From assembly GCA_943908475.1 (NCBI GenBank), contig CALTTG010000006.1, forward strand, positions 55,246 through 119,245: a DNA stretch of 64,000 nucleotides, given 5' to 3'. The stretch is from an uncultured Burkholderiales bacterium. GTDB taxonomy: Bacteria > Pseudomonadota > Gammaproteobacteria > Burkholderiales > Burkholderiaceae_C. The position numbers and the translations under genes are program-made. This document shows positions 33,758 to 42,860 of this stretch, piece after piece. The notes beneath the pieces were generated by a model. The model saw only the letters and a program-made list of their open reading frames with translations. It made no database searches and was not told the origin of the DNA. Each line of letters opens with the position of its first letter. Within the stretch, counting starts at the first letter, position 1.

Positions 33758-34777
33758 ATGTTCACCCCACACCGACGCCTTGTGGTGCAGCCGATCTGCG
33801 GCCTGTTGATGTTGATGCTGTCGTCGCTGGCCCATGCCCAATGGGATGTCGAGACACATGGTGTGCTGGATTTTTCCTACGGGCGATTCGAGCCCAGCGG
33901 GCTCTACCGCAGCTACCGATTCAACAGCAACTCACTGACGCCATCCTTCGTGGGGGGATCGGTGCGGTACGGCCTGGACGGAGGCTGGACCGTGGGCGCC
34001 AATGCGGAAGCCTTTGTGCGCTTTCAAGACATGCGAGGCGGCCGCACCAACGATGACCCCAAGCTGTCTCGCAACAACTTCGTGCTGCTCAACACGCCTT
34101 ATGGCAACTGGCGTGCCGGTCGCCTGCAGTCCTACCTGTTCGACACCACCAACCGCTTCAACGCCTTGGGCAACTCGATTGCGTTTTCACCGGCGATGCG
34201 GCAGGTGTTTGTCGCAGGCAACCTCATGGGGGTGCAGGGTGACTTCTACTGGAACCAAGCCGTCAGCTACACCACCCCCAACCTCAAAGGCTTCACCGTC
34301 AACCTGATGCAGGCCAAGGGCGAAAGCAAAGAGCCCGGCAGCCTCAGTGGTGCCAACGTGGTCTGGCAACGGGGGCTGTTCTCGGCGTCGGTGTCGGGCC
34401 AGCGCGTGCGCATCAACAACGGCGTGGATGACCCGACCGACGAACGCGTCTGGCAGGTGGGCGCCTCCTACAACTTGGGCATCGCCCGGGTCTTCGGGCT
34501 GCACACCGAAACCCGGGATGCCGGTCTGCAGGTTCGCAGCCGTTCCACCAGCGCGGGCTTGAACGTGGCCTTCGGCCCGGGCAATCTCGTGGGACAAGCC
34601 TCGTTCGGCAAGGCGCGGGGCGTGGCCATCGACCGCGAACACCGCATCCTCTCGGGTGGGTACATCTTGCCCTGGGACAGCCAGACCGACCTGTATGTCC
34701 TGGCCATGGACGACCAAGTCAAGGGGCAGACCCGCGGCGCATCGCTGGCCGCAGGCGTGCGTTGGAAATTCCAGTGA
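33758..34777 (+). CDS. Gram-negative porin (OmpC-like)
   Basis: A 339-residue trimeric-type outer-membrane beta barrel: signal peptide about 1-28 (ending LAHA), first strand WDVETHGVLDFSYGRF, and repeated amphipathic strands with the constriction-loop area (NRFNALGNSIAFSPAMRQ). It ends VRWKFQ; the usual terminal Phe recognised by BamA is followed here by one Gln. ATG 33758 begins the signal peptide. It follows the plus arm by 10 bases and may be co-transcribed; it is more diverged from the three porins at 53380-56950 than they are from each other. Confidence 0.9.
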   Translation: MFTPHRRLVVQPICGLLMLMLSSLAHAQWDVETHGVLDFSYGRFEPSGLYRSYRFNSNSLTPSFVGGSVRYGLDGGWTVGANAEAFVRFQDMRGGRTNDDPKLSRNNFVLLNTPYGNWRAGRLQSYLFDTTNRFNALGNSIAFSPAMRQVFVAGNLMGVQGDFYWNQAVSYTTPNLKGFTVNLMQAKGESKEPGSLSGANVVWQRGLFSASVSGQRVRINNGVDDPTDERVWQVGASYNLGIARVFGLHTETRDAGLQVRSRSTSAGLNVAFGPGNLVGQASFGKARGVAIDREHRILSGGYILPWDSQTDLYVLAMDDQVKGQTRGASLAAGVRWKFQ

Positions 34778-34783
34778 GGTACT

Positions 34784-37747
34784 TCAGCGGTTGAGCAGAG
34801 GCTGGAGGTAACGCCCGGTGAAGCTCTGGGGGCACTGCGCCACCTGCTCGGGCGTGCCAGCGATCAAGATGGTGCCCCCGCCCGAGCCCCCTTCTGGCCC
34901 GACATCGATGAGCCAATCGGCCGTCTTGATGACGTCCAGGTTGTGCTCGATGATGACGATGGTGTTGCCCGCTTCGCGCAACTGATGCAGCACCTTGAGC
35001 AGCAAGGCGATGTCATGGAAGTGCAGGCCCGTGGTCGGCTCGTCCAGGATGTAGAGCGTGCGGCCCGTGTCGCGTTTGCTCAGCTCCAGCGCCAGCTTCA
35101 CGCGTTGGGCTTCGCCGCCTGACAAGGTGGTGGCGCTCTGCCCCAGGCGGATGTAGCCCAGGCCCACGTCCATCAGGGTCTGCAGTTTGCGGGCGATGCT
35201 GGGCACCGCGCTGAAAAAGGCCAGCGCGTCTTCCACCGTGAGGTTGAGCACCTCGTGGATGTTCTTGCCCTTGTACTGAACGTCCAGCGTCTCGCGGTTG
35301 TAGCGCTTGCCGGCGCAGACATCGCAGGGCACATAGACATCGGGCAAGAAGTGCATCTCGACCTTGATGACGCCATCGCCCTGGCAGGCCTCACAACGGC
35401 CGCCGGCCACGTTGAAGGAAAAGCGTCCTGCGCCATAGCCGCGCTCTCGGGCCATGGGCACATCGGCCATCAATTCGCGGATGGGCGTGAACAGCCCGGT
35501 GTAGGTGGCCGGGTTGCTGCGCGGGGTGCGGCCAATGGGCGACTGGTCCACATTGATGACCTTGTCGAAGAGCTCCAGCCCTTCGATCTCGTCGTGCGCA
35601 GCGGGCTCCAGGTGGCTTTGGTAGAGCTTCTTGGCCACAGCGGCATACAGGGTGTCGTTCACCAAGGTGGATTTGCCCGAGCCTGACACGCCCGTGACGC
35701 AGGTCAGCAGCCCCACGGGGATCTCGGCGGTCACCCCCTTGAGGTTGTGGCCGCGGGCATTGACGATGCGCAAGCGCGGCGTCTCGGGCGTGAAAGCGCG
35801 GCGCGTGCGTGGCACGTCAATGCGCAGCGCACCGGCCAGGTAGCGCCCCGTCAGGCTCTCAGGGTCAGCCTCCACCTCCTGGGGCGTGCCCTTGGCGAGC
35901 ACCCGCCCGCCGTGCACGCCCGCACCCGGCCCCATGTCGACCACGTGGTCGGCGGCACGGATCATGTCTTCGTCGTGTTCGACCACGATCACGCTGTTGC
36001 CCAGGTCTCGCAAGTGGCGCAAGGTGCCGATGAGGCGGTCGTTGTCGCGTTGGTGCAAGCCAATGCTGGGCTCGTCGAGCACGTACATCACGCCCGTGAG
36101 GCCCGAGCCGATCTGCGAGGCCAGTCGAATGCGTTGAGACTCACCGCCTGACAAGGTGTCGGCGCTGCGCTCCAAGCTCAGGTAGTTCAAGCCGACATCG
36201 TTGAGGAAGCGCAAGCGCGAGCGGATCTCGTGCACCACCTTGGCGGCAATCTCGGCCTTGGCGCCTTGCAGGGTCAGGTGGCTGAAATAGTGGTGGGCCT
36301 CGGCCAGTGTGGCCGAACCGATGTCGTAGATGGCGCGGGTGTCGCCCGTCACCGCGTCTTGCAGCTTGACGTGCCGTGCTTCGGTGCGCAGGCGCGTGCC
36401 GTGGCAGGCCGGGCAGGGCTTGGGCTGTTGATAGCGCCCCAACTCTTCCCGCACCGCGGCCGAGTCCGTCTCTTTGAAACGCCGCTCGAAGTTGGGGATG
36501 ATGCCCTCGAAGGGGTGCGAGCGCTTGACCTTGCGCTTCTTGCTCACGCCATTTTTGGCGGGACCGTCGGCCTCGTAAGTGAATTCGATTTCGACTTCAC
36601 GCGAGCCGTAGAGCATCACCTGCTGGAAGTCGGCCGGCAGCTCTTCAAACGGCTGCTCGACATCGACCCCGTAGTGGGCCCCCACCGACTCGATCAAGGA
36701 GTAGGTGTAGGGGTTGCGGCGGTCCCAGCCCTTCACGGCACCACTGCCCAGGCTGAGGCTGGGAAAGGCCACCACCCGGTGTGGATCGAAAGCAATGACC
36801 TGGCCCAGGCCATCACAGGTCGGGCAGGCGCCCACCGGCGAGTTGAACGAGAACAGGCGCGGCTCCAGCTCTGACAAGGAGTAGCTGCACACCGGGCAGG
36901 CGAACTTGGCCGAAAACAAGTGCTCGACGCCCGTGTCCATCTCCAACACGATCACGCGCCCCTCGGCCAGGCTCAACGCCGCCTCCAGGCTTTCGGCCAA
37001 GCGCTGGCCCACGTCGCTGCGCACCTTCAGGCGGTCGACCACCACATCCACGTCGTGCTTTTCTTGCTTGGCCATGGCGGGCAGGTCGGCCAACTCGGCC
37101 ACCTGGCCATCGACCCGGAAGCGCACGTAGCCGCGCGATTGCATCTGCACGAACAACTCGGCGTGCTCGCCTTTGCGATCGCGCAGCACCGGGGCCAGCA
37201 CCATCACCTTGGTGTCTTCCGGCAAGGCCAGCACGGCATCGACCATCTGGCTGATGCTTTGGGCCTGCAAAGCCAGGCCATGGTCCGGGCAAAACGGCGT
37301 GCCGGCGCGGGCGTAGAGCAAGCGCAGGTAATCGTGAATCTCGGTCACCGTGCCCACGGTGGAGCGCGGGTTGTGGCTGGTGGCCTTTTGCTCGATGGCA
37401 ATGGCTGGCGACAAGCCCTCGATCACGTCCACATCGGGCTTGTCCATCAGCTGCAGGAACTGGCGCGCGTAAGCGCTCAGGCTTTCCACGTAGCGGCGCT
37501 GGCCTTCGGCGTACAGCGTGTCGAAGGCCAGACTCGATTTGCCCGAACCCGACAACCCCGTGATCACCACCAGCTGGTGCTTGGGCAGGTCCAGGTCGAT
37601 GTTCTTGAGGTTGTGGGTGCGAGCGCCACGGATGTGGATGGTGGAGGTCGTCAGCGACGACACCGCTCGGCGCACGGGGGTCTCGACGGTGCGTGGCGAG
37701 TCGTCACGATCGTCGGCAGGCACATCGGGGCAGGAGAAATCAGACAT
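34784..37747 (-). CDS. uvrA: Excinuclease ABC subunit A
   Basis: DNA-damage sensor of nucleotide excision repair; dimeric ABC ATPase acting with UvrB and UvrC. 987 residues with two Walker A sites (GLSGSGKSS about residue 60, GVSGSGKST about 685), Zn fingers (CPVC/CPTC about 300-330 and CEAC/CDVC about 785-810), and two LSGGE/Q signature motifs (LSGGESQR, LSGGEAQR). ATG 37747 starts MSDFSCPDVP; about 35 extra N-terminal residues compared with E. coli. No convincing SOS box was seen upstream. Convergent with the porin gene. Confidence 0.97.
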   Translation of the reverse strand: MSDFSCPDVPADDRDDSPRTVETPVRRAVSSLTTSTIHIRGARTHNLKNIDLDLPKHQLVVITGLSGSGKSSLAFDTLYAEGQRRYVESLSAYARQFLQLMDKPDVDVIEGLSPAIAIEQKATSHNPRSTVGTVTEIHDYLRLLYARAGTPFCPDHGLALQAQSISQMVDAVLALPEDTKVMVLAPVLRDRKGEHAELFVQMQSRGYVRFRVDGQVAELADLPAMAKQEKHDVDVVVDRLKVRSDVGQRLAESLEAALSLAEGRVIVLEMDTGVEHLFSAKFACPVCSYSLSELEPRLFSFNSPVGACPTCDGLGQVIAFDPHRVVAFPSLSLGSGAVKGWDRRNPYTYSLIESVGAHYGVDVEQPFEELPADFQQVMLYGSREVEIEFTYEADGPAKNGVSKKRKVKRSHPFEGIIPNFERRFKETDSAAVREELGRYQQPKPCPACHGTRLRTEARHVKLQDAVTGDTRAIYDIGSATLAEAHHYFSHLTLQGAKAEIAAKVVHEIRSRLRFLNDVGLNYLSLERSADTLSGGESQRIRLASQIGSGLTGVMYVLDEPSIGLHQRDNDRLIGTLRHLRDLGNSVIVVEHDEDMIRAADHVVDMGPGAGVHGGRVLAKGTPQEVEADPESLTGRYLAGALRIDVPRTRRAFTPETPRLRIVNARGHNLKGVTAEIPVGLLTCVTGVSGSGKSTLVNDTLYAAVAKKLYQSHLEPAAHDEIEGLELFDKVINVDQSPIGRTPRSNPATYTGLFTPIRELMADVPMARERGYGAGRFSFNVAGGRCEACQGDGVIKVEMHFLPDVYVPCDVCAGKRYNRETLDVQYKGKNIHEVLNLTVEDALAFFSAVPSIARKLQTLMDVGLGYIRLGQSATTLSGGEAQRVKLALELSKRDTGRTLYILDEPTTGLHFHDIALLLKVLHQLREAGNTIVIIEHNLDVIKTADWLIDVGPEGGSGGGTILIAGTPEQVAQCPQSFTGRYLQPLLNR

Positions 37748-37858
37748 CGGGGACGCGGTCAACGGCAAATGACGGGCTCGGCTCAAGCCCCGAAGCTGAG
37801 TGCGGGGCAACCGGCCATCATACGCCGCGGGGTCATCCCCGCGGGTCTGACGGGCCCA

Positions 37859-38818
37859 TCAAAGGTTCTTCTTGAAGAAGGCCGTCTGACGGGTCACCAC
37901 CTGCTCGAAGAAGGTGCCGGTGTAGGGCGCAAAGTGGTCTGCGCCTTTGAGCTCCAGGTACTCACCCTTCTTGAGCTTGGCCGCCGTGTCACGCACGCCG
38001 CTCACCGGGATCAGGCCATCGTTCTCGGCCGCCGTGATCAGCGTGGGGGCTTCGATCTTGGCGGCCGAGTGCCCGGGGAACCAGAAGGGCAGGCTCAGGA
38101 AAATGCGAGCGGCCACCTTGTTGTGGGGCGCCGGAGACGCGGGGGCCAGCTTGCCGTAGCCTTCCACACACTCCGGGCAGATCAGCGCCGCAAAGCCATC
38201 GTTCTTGGCAATGATGGGCACGTAAACCGGTTCTTGGTCATCGCCCCGCATGAGGTCTTTCAAGGCCAGCCAGTTGGCTTGCGGCAGCTTGGTCATGGGG
38301 AACTTCAAGGCGCTTTGCAGGCCGCTCACAAAGGGCACCTGCGAGCTCACGGCCTTGACCACGCCAGGACGTTCCGCAGCCGCCACGAGCACTTGCCCAC
38401 CGCTGTAGGAGGTGCCCCACAGCCCCAGGCGGCTGCCGTCCACATCGGGGCGGGCCTTGATGGCGTCAATGGCGGCCACCCAATCCTTGACGTGCTCTTT
38501 GCCGTCCACCACGAAACGCGGCTGTCCACCACTCTTGCCAAAGCCACGGTAATCGAAGCGAACGACGGCAAAGCCCGCTTTGACAAAGCGATCGGCGAAG
38601 GGCTGCAAGCCCCAGTCCTTCAACGCGCCAAAGCCATGTGCCATCACGATGACCGGAGGCTTGCTCACCCCCGTGGGCAGCCACAACTCTGCGTCACAGG
38701 TGACTTTCTGGCACGGAAAACTGGCGTTGACCACCGAATGACTCGGGGACGCTGCAGGCGTTTGGGCGCCCGCCGTCATCGAAACGGCAGCCAGGGCAGA
38801 AATCAGGAATCGTTTCAT
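37859..38818 (-). CDS. Secreted alpha/beta hydrolase
   Basis: A 319-residue exported enzyme: signal peptide about 1-19 (ending TAGAQ), oxyanion region VIVMAHGFGALKDWG, nucleophile elbow GTSYSG (the G-x-S-Y-x-G form seen in CocE-like esterases), catalytic Asp in AAENDGLIP, His in GADHFAPY. Six Cys (FPCQKVTC, ALICPEC) suggest disulfides, in line with a periplasmic location. ATG 38818. Divergent from a TetR regulator, with two operator-like sites between, so it is probably repressed by it. Substrate not indicated; dienelactone-hydrolase-like esters are candidates. Confidence 0.85.
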   Translation of the reverse strand: MKRFLISALAAVSMTAGAQTPAASPSHSVVNASFPCQKVTCDAELWLPTGVSKPPVIVMAHGFGALKDWGLQPFADRFVKAGFAVVRFDYRGFGKSGGQPRFVVDGKEHVKDWVAAIDAIKARPDVDGSRLGLWGTSYSGGQVLVAAAERPGVVKAVSSQVPFVSGLQSALKFPMTKLPQANWLALKDLMRGDDQEPVYVPIIAKNDGFAALICPECVEGYGKLAPASPAPHNKVAARIFLSLPFWFPGHSAAKIEAPTLITAAENDGLIPVSGVRDTAAKLKKGEYLELKGADHFAPYTGTFFEQVVTRQTAFFKKNL

Positions 38819-38843
38819 GGCAAAAATCCTCATGCACAACGGT

Positions 38844-38859
38844 GGTACTCATCCGTACC
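38844..38859. promoter_or_regulatory. Probable TetR operator 1
   Basis: GGTACTCATCCGTACC: inverted repeat GGTAC-N6-GTACC, 26 bases upstream of the hydrolase ATG. Confidence 0.7.
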
Positions 38860-38887
38860 AAAGGCTCGCAGATTAGACTCAGCGTCT

Positions 38888-38903
38888 GGTACTGTCAAGT
38901 ACC
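38888..38903. promoter_or_regulatory. Probable TetR operator 2
   Basis: GGTACTGTCAAGTACC: same GGTAC-N6-GTACC frame, centre 44 bases from operator 1 (about four helical turns), 27 bases before the regulator start. Confidence 0.7.
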
Positions 38904-38929
38904 GCTTTGATCATGTAGCGCTCCTTCAC

Positions 38930-39562
38930 GTGACGCCCGCCCCGCACACCCCGACGTCTGCAGACCTTTCCTCCGACCACCGACAGCGCCTGATCGACGG
39001 GCTGGCCACGGTGCTGCAGTCGCGCGCCTACGCAGACCTCACCATCGCCGACATCGTGGCCAGCGCCCACGTGTCGCGGCGCACGTTCTACGAGCAGTTC
39101 GAGAGCAAAGACGCTTGTTTGCTGGCCCTGTGCGAACACCGAAGCCAGGAGGTGCTGCAGCTGATCGTGTCTGGCTACCGGCACGGTGACGACTGGGTGG
39201 CGCAACTCGACCACGTCACCCGCCTCTACCTGAGCAGCCTCCAGACGCAACCGGGTCTGCTGCGCGCCTTGTACCTGGACACCTTGAGCATCGGCGCGGC
39301 CGGTCTGGCCATGCGCCGCCAGATCAGCGAACGCTTTGCGCAGTTCCTCATGATGCAGGTGGAGATGGCCCGGTTGACCGAGCCGCACAAACGGCCCTTG
39401 AGCCCAGCCCTGGCCACGGCCTTGGTAGGTGGCATCAACGAGCTCATCTTGCACGCCATCGAACACCAGCGCGGCGACCGGCTCGTGGAACTGAGCGACA
39501 CCATCAGCGAGTTCATCCAAGCCGTGCTCAACTCGCTGCTGCCGCAGACCGACGCCCCCTGA
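38930..39562 (+). CDS. TetR-family transcriptional regulator
   Basis: A 210-residue dimeric repressor. HTH region about 18-65: RQRLIDGLATVLQSRAYADLTIADIVASAHVSRRTFYEQFESKDACL, written here in parts: TIADIVASAHVSRRTFYEQF holds the recognition helix. The helical ligand domain fills the rest. I chose GTG 38930 (VTPAPH) since no ATG exists before the HTH; the upstream frame is the antisense of other genes. The intergenic twin operators suggest it controls the divergent hydrolase and itself. Inducer unknown, probably a substrate of the hydrolase. Confidence 0.88.
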   Translation: MTPAPHTPTSADLSSDHRQRLIDGLATVLQSRAYADLTIADIVASAHVSRRTFYEQFESKDACLLALCEHRSQEVLQLIVSGYRHGDDWVAQLDHVTRLYLSSLQTQPGLLRALYLDTLSIGAAGLAMRRQISERFAQFLMMQVEMARLTEPHKRPLSPALATALVGGINELILHAIEHQRGDRLVELSDTISEFIQAVLNSLLPQTDAP

Positions 39563-39575
39563 AAGGGACTGCGCG

Positions 39576-40451
39576 TCAGGGTTCCTGAACGCAGCGCGCC
39601 TCGATGGCGCCCAGCGTTTCAATCTCGATGCGCACCACATCGCCCGCCCGCAAGAACTTGGGCGGGTCGAAGGCCGCACCGACCCCACTGCAGGTGCCCG
39701 TGAAGATCACGTCGCCCGGCTCCAGCGTCATGGCCTGACTGATCAAGGCGATCTGCTGCCACACGTTGTGCATCATCAAGCGGGTGTTGCTGTGCTGTCG
39801 CCGCTCGCCGTTGACCCAGCAGCTCATCGACAAGCCATGCGGGTCACCCACTTCGTCGGCGGTGGTGATCCAGGGCCCAAACGGCGCGTGGGTGTCAAAG
39901 CTCTTGCCCAGCGTCCATTGCGAGGTGCGCTTCTGCCAGTCGCGCACCGAGACATCGTTGCCCACGGCATAGCCAAACACCACCGCATGCGCTTCGTCGG
40001 GCGGCACGTGTTTGCAGCGTTGCCCCACCACCGCCACCATTTCGGCCTCGTAATCCACCTTGTCCGACACCCGGGGCAACACGATGTCGGCGAACGGCGC
40101 ATGGATGGCATTGGCCAGCTTCGGGAACCACACCTGGTGCTCGGGCACGGTGCGGCTTTCACCCACGATGTTTTCCTGCACATGCTCCAGGTAGTTGAGG
40201 CCGATGGCCAGGGTCTTGCCCGGACGCGGCACCGGGGCCAGAAAGCTCACCTCAGCCCGTGGCAACTCGAAGGCTCCGGGCGGCAAGGCCTCGACACGAG
40301 GGCGCAGGGTGGCCCACTGCGCGATCAGGTCGATCATCGGCTGATGGGCCGACAAGGCCTCGCCCAAAGCCTCACTCAGGTTGACGACATGGTCATCCCG
40401 AACCCAGCCGACCAGCGTTCGGCCCTGATGTTGGCAAGTGCAAAGTTTCAT
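39576..40451 (-). CDS. Fumarylacetoacetate hydrolase-family protein
   Basis: A 291-residue cytoplasmic enzyme of the FAH superfamily, whose members hydrolyse or decarboxylate beta-keto acids in aromatic catabolism. Hallmarks: IGLNYLEHVQE, the metal-binding triad Glu-x-Glu in DYEAEMVAVVG (about 135) and Asp in GNDVSVRDWQ (about 165), then GDVIFTGTCSGVG. It stands alone beside the TetR and ABC exporter genes; the precise substrate cannot be read from sequence. N-terminal domain (about 1-75) is of the small FAHD type. Confidence 0.9.
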   Translation of the reverse strand: MKLCTCQHQGRTLVGWVRDDHVVNLSEALGEALSAHQPMIDLIAQWATLRPRVEALPPGAFELPRAEVSFLAPVPRPGKTLAIGLNYLEHVQENIVGESRTVPEHQVWFPKLANAIHAPFADIVLPRVSDKVDYEAEMVAVVGQRCKHVPPDEAHAVVFGYAVGNDVSVRDWQKRTSQWTLGKSFDTHAPFGPWITTADEVGDPHGLSMSCWVNGERRQHSNTRLMMHNVWQQIALISQAMTLEPGDVIFTGTCSGVGAAFDPPKFLRAGDVVRIEIETLGAIEARCVQEP

Positions 40452-40502
40452 GGCAATGACGATGAAAAGGAGAACATTCGAACCACGGCACCGCCTGGCA
40501 CT

Positions 40503-41678
40503 TCACGCCTCGCGCAGGCAGTCAACGATCTTCATGCGCGAGGCACGCCATGCCGGAATGAAGCCACCCAGCAGGCCCATGGTCAGGGCGAACGCCAAGG
40601 ATTGGCCGGCAATGCCAGGGGTGAACTGAAATCGGAAGGCCAACTCGGAGAAGGTCTGGAAATTCACGGTGGAAATGTTCACCGCCTGCATCCAGGCGGC
40701 GCCCCCCAAGCCCGCCAGCCCCCCGATCAGCGACAACAGCAACGACTCGCCGAGGAAGGCCGACAACACGGCCGAACGGCGGAAGCCCAAGGCACGCAGC
40801 GTGCCGATCTCACCCACGCGAGACGCCACGGCCGCGAACATCGTGATCATGGCGCCCACCACCGCACCGATGGAGAAAATGATCGACAGCGCCAAGCCCA
40901 AGATGCGGATGAACAGGGCCAGGGCCTCCGATTGTTCGGCGTAAAACTGCACCTCGGGTTTGGCCTCCAGCGTCAGCCGCGGGTCGGCGTCAATGCGCGC
41001 AGCCACATCCCCCTGTCGTGCAGGATCGGTCAGGCGAAACACGATGGTGGAATAGGCTTGTCGGCGAAAGGCTTGCATCATCTGATCGGCATCGCCCCAG
41101 ATCTCGGACTCAAAGGCGCTGCGCGATGCATCGAACACGCCCACCACCACCCAGTCGCGGCCCGCAAACCGCAAGGTCTCGCCCAGACCAGCGCCCTCGA
41201 AACCTCGGGCCACTGCCTGCCCGGTGATGATCTCGCTGGTGCCGGGCCTGAACATGCGCCCCTGCAGCAGTTTCACTTGAGGGCGCAGGGCCAGCCCCAG
41301 GTCTGAGGTGCCTCGCACCGTGACATTGCTGGGCTTGCCAGAGTCGCGCTTGGGCAAGGTGTTGAGCACCACGGGTTCCTTGCTCACCAGGGCGCGTCCC
41401 TGGCCATCGGTGGCCAAGCCCGACAGGCTTTCGATCACGGCCGCTTGGTCGCGCGTGATGCCAGAGTTGATCTCTGCCCCCGCCCCCTTGCGCAGCACCA
41501 GCATGTTCTCGGGCTGGCCCGTGGCCACCAAGGTGGCCCGAATGCCCTCGCTCATCATCAACACCGTGGCGAAGACGTAGACGACCAGGGCCATGCCGCC
41601 CGCGGTCAACGCCGTGGTCACGCGACGCACCCACAAATTGCGCGCGATGTAGCTCAATGGAACGGTTCGCATGGCCAC
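40503..41678 (-). CDS. MacB/FtsX-type ABC transporter permease 2
   Basis: A 391-residue inner-membrane protein with one N-terminal helix (about 20-45), a large periplasmic domain (about 50-260) and three C-terminal helices with FtsX-family pattern (EIGTLRALGFRRSAVLSAFLGESLLLSLIGGLAG). The start is GTG 41678: AGGAGG lies seven bases before it, while the next ATG (41672) is too far from that site and the TTG at 41684 too close. Last gene of the unit adaptor, ATPase, permease 1, permease 2. Likely exports a lipid-like or peptide substrate rather than LolCDE duty, as no LolC motifs are evident. Confidence 0.88.
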   Translation of the reverse strand: MAMRTVPLSYIARNLWVRRVTTALTAGGMALVVYVFATVLMMSEGIRATLVATGQPENMLVLRKGAGAEINSGITRDQAAVIESLSGLATDGQGRALVSKEPVVLNTLPKRDSGKPSNVTVRGTSDLGLALRPQVKLLQGRMFRPGTSEIITGQAVARGFEGAGLGETLRFAGRDWVVVGVFDASRSAFESEIWGDADQMMQAFRRQAYSTIVFRLTDPARQGDVAARIDADPRLTLEAKPEVQFYAEQSEALALFIRILGLALSIIFSIGAVVGAMITMFAAVASRVGEIGTLRALGFRRSAVLSAFLGESLLLSLIGGLAGLGGAAWMQAVNISTVNFQTFSELAFRFQFTPGIAGQSLAFALTMGLLGGFIPAWRASRMKIVDCLREA

Positions 41679-41690
41679 GCTCAAGCCTCC

Positions 41691-42851
41691 TCAAGCCACA
41701 TGACGCAGCCCCTGCACGATGTCGATGCGAGACATCTTCCAGGCGGGCCAGGCAGCGGCCACCACCCCCACGACGAGCGCGGCCAGCAACTGCAAGGCCA
41801 CCGTCAGGCTCGACACCTGAAACACCGGAAACAGGGTGCCCGCCGCATTCACAAAGGCCTGGGCCAGCGGGTGCGTGATGGCCACCCCGATGAGCCCCCC
41901 CACCAGGGCAATCAGCAGGCTCTCGCCAAAAATCAGTTGCACGACAAAGCGCGGCGGAAACCCCAGGGCCTTGAGCGTCGCGTATTCCGCCAGACGCTCG
42001 CGCGCCGTCATCGTCATGGTGTTGGCCATCACGGCCATGATGATGAGCACGATGATCAGGCTGACGGCCTGCACGGCCAGCAAGATGGCCTCACTCATGG
42101 ACACGAACCCCAACTGGAAGGCCTTCTCGGTCTCGGTTCGGGTCTCGGCCAGCGAGTTGCGAAACAGGGCATCGATGGCCTGCGCCACCTGGGGCGCCTG
42201 ATCGGGTTGGTCGATGCGCACCACATAGACCCCCACCTGATCGGCCTGGCGGCTGCCGCTTCGGGTCCGGATGCTTTCGGCCAAACGCTTCCAGTGGATG
42301 AACATCTGCTGCTCGTCCGTGCCGGCCTCTTTGCCTTGGTAGATGCCTCGGATCGTGAAGCTCCAGACGCCCGGGTAGATCGTGCCGCGCAACGCGATGG
42401 TGTCGCCCACCTTCCAGCCGAACTTTTGCGCCAGCTTGCGACCGACGACGCAGCCTTGCTGATCGCGAAAGAACGCCTGCTGCTCGACCTCGGTCAACCG
42501 GAACTCCGGGTACAGCGCCAGATAGCTTCGAGGCTCGACCGCAAACTGCGCAAAGAAGTTGCGCTCGGTGATGTACACCCCACCGAACCAATTGGCCCAG
42601 GACACGCCATGGACACCGTCCACCGTGCGGATCCGCTCGGCATGACTCAAGGGCAGCGGGAAGGTCAAGGAGATGGCGTTGCGGGTCACCAGCCGCGTGC
42701 TGGAGGTGGCCTCCACGCCCGCGTACCAGGCGTCCACGATGGTGCGCAACAGACCAAACGACGAAATCGCCACCACCAACCCAATCAAGGTCAACAAGGT
42801 GCGCAGGCGATGCCGGAAGGCATTTTTGAGGAGCAAGTTCCACGCGAGCAT
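41691..42851 (-). CDS. MacB/FtsX-type ABC transporter permease 1
   Basis: A 386-residue permease with the same layout: N-terminal helix after LLLKNAFRHRLRTLLTLIG, periplasmic MacB-PCD domain (about 45-255), and three C-terminal helices including EYATLKALGFPPRFVVQLIFGESLLIALVGG. Forms a heterodimer with the permease encoded 12 bases downstream. Begins 9 bases after the ATPase gene. With a HlyD-like adaptor it makes a tripartite-type exporter; the outer-membrane channel is not in the window. Confidence 0.88.
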   Translation of the reverse strand: MLAWNLLLKNAFRHRLRTLLTLIGLVVAISSFGLLRTIVDAWYAGVEATSSTRLVTRNAISLTFPLPLSHAERIRTVDGVHGVSWANWFGGVYITERNFFAQFAVEPRSYLALYPEFRLTEVEQQAFFRDQQGCVVGRKLAQKFGWKVGDTIALRGTIYPGVWSFTIRGIYQGKEAGTDEQQMFIHWKRLAESIRTRSGSRQADQVGVYVVRIDQPDQAPQVAQAIDALFRNSLAETRTETEKAFQLGFVSMSEAILLAVQAVSLIIVLIIMAVMANTMTMTARERLAEYATLKALGFPPRFVVQLIFGESLLIALVGGLIGVAITHPLAQAFVNAAGTLFPVFQVSSLTVALQLLAALVVGVVAAAWPAWKMSRIDIVQGLRHVA

Positions 42852-42860
42852 GTCAGGCCC

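Noticed and set aside
36920..38929. Long upstream extension of the TetR frame
   Set aside because: Antisense to uvrA and the hydrolase; the real start is the GTG just before the helix-turn-helix.
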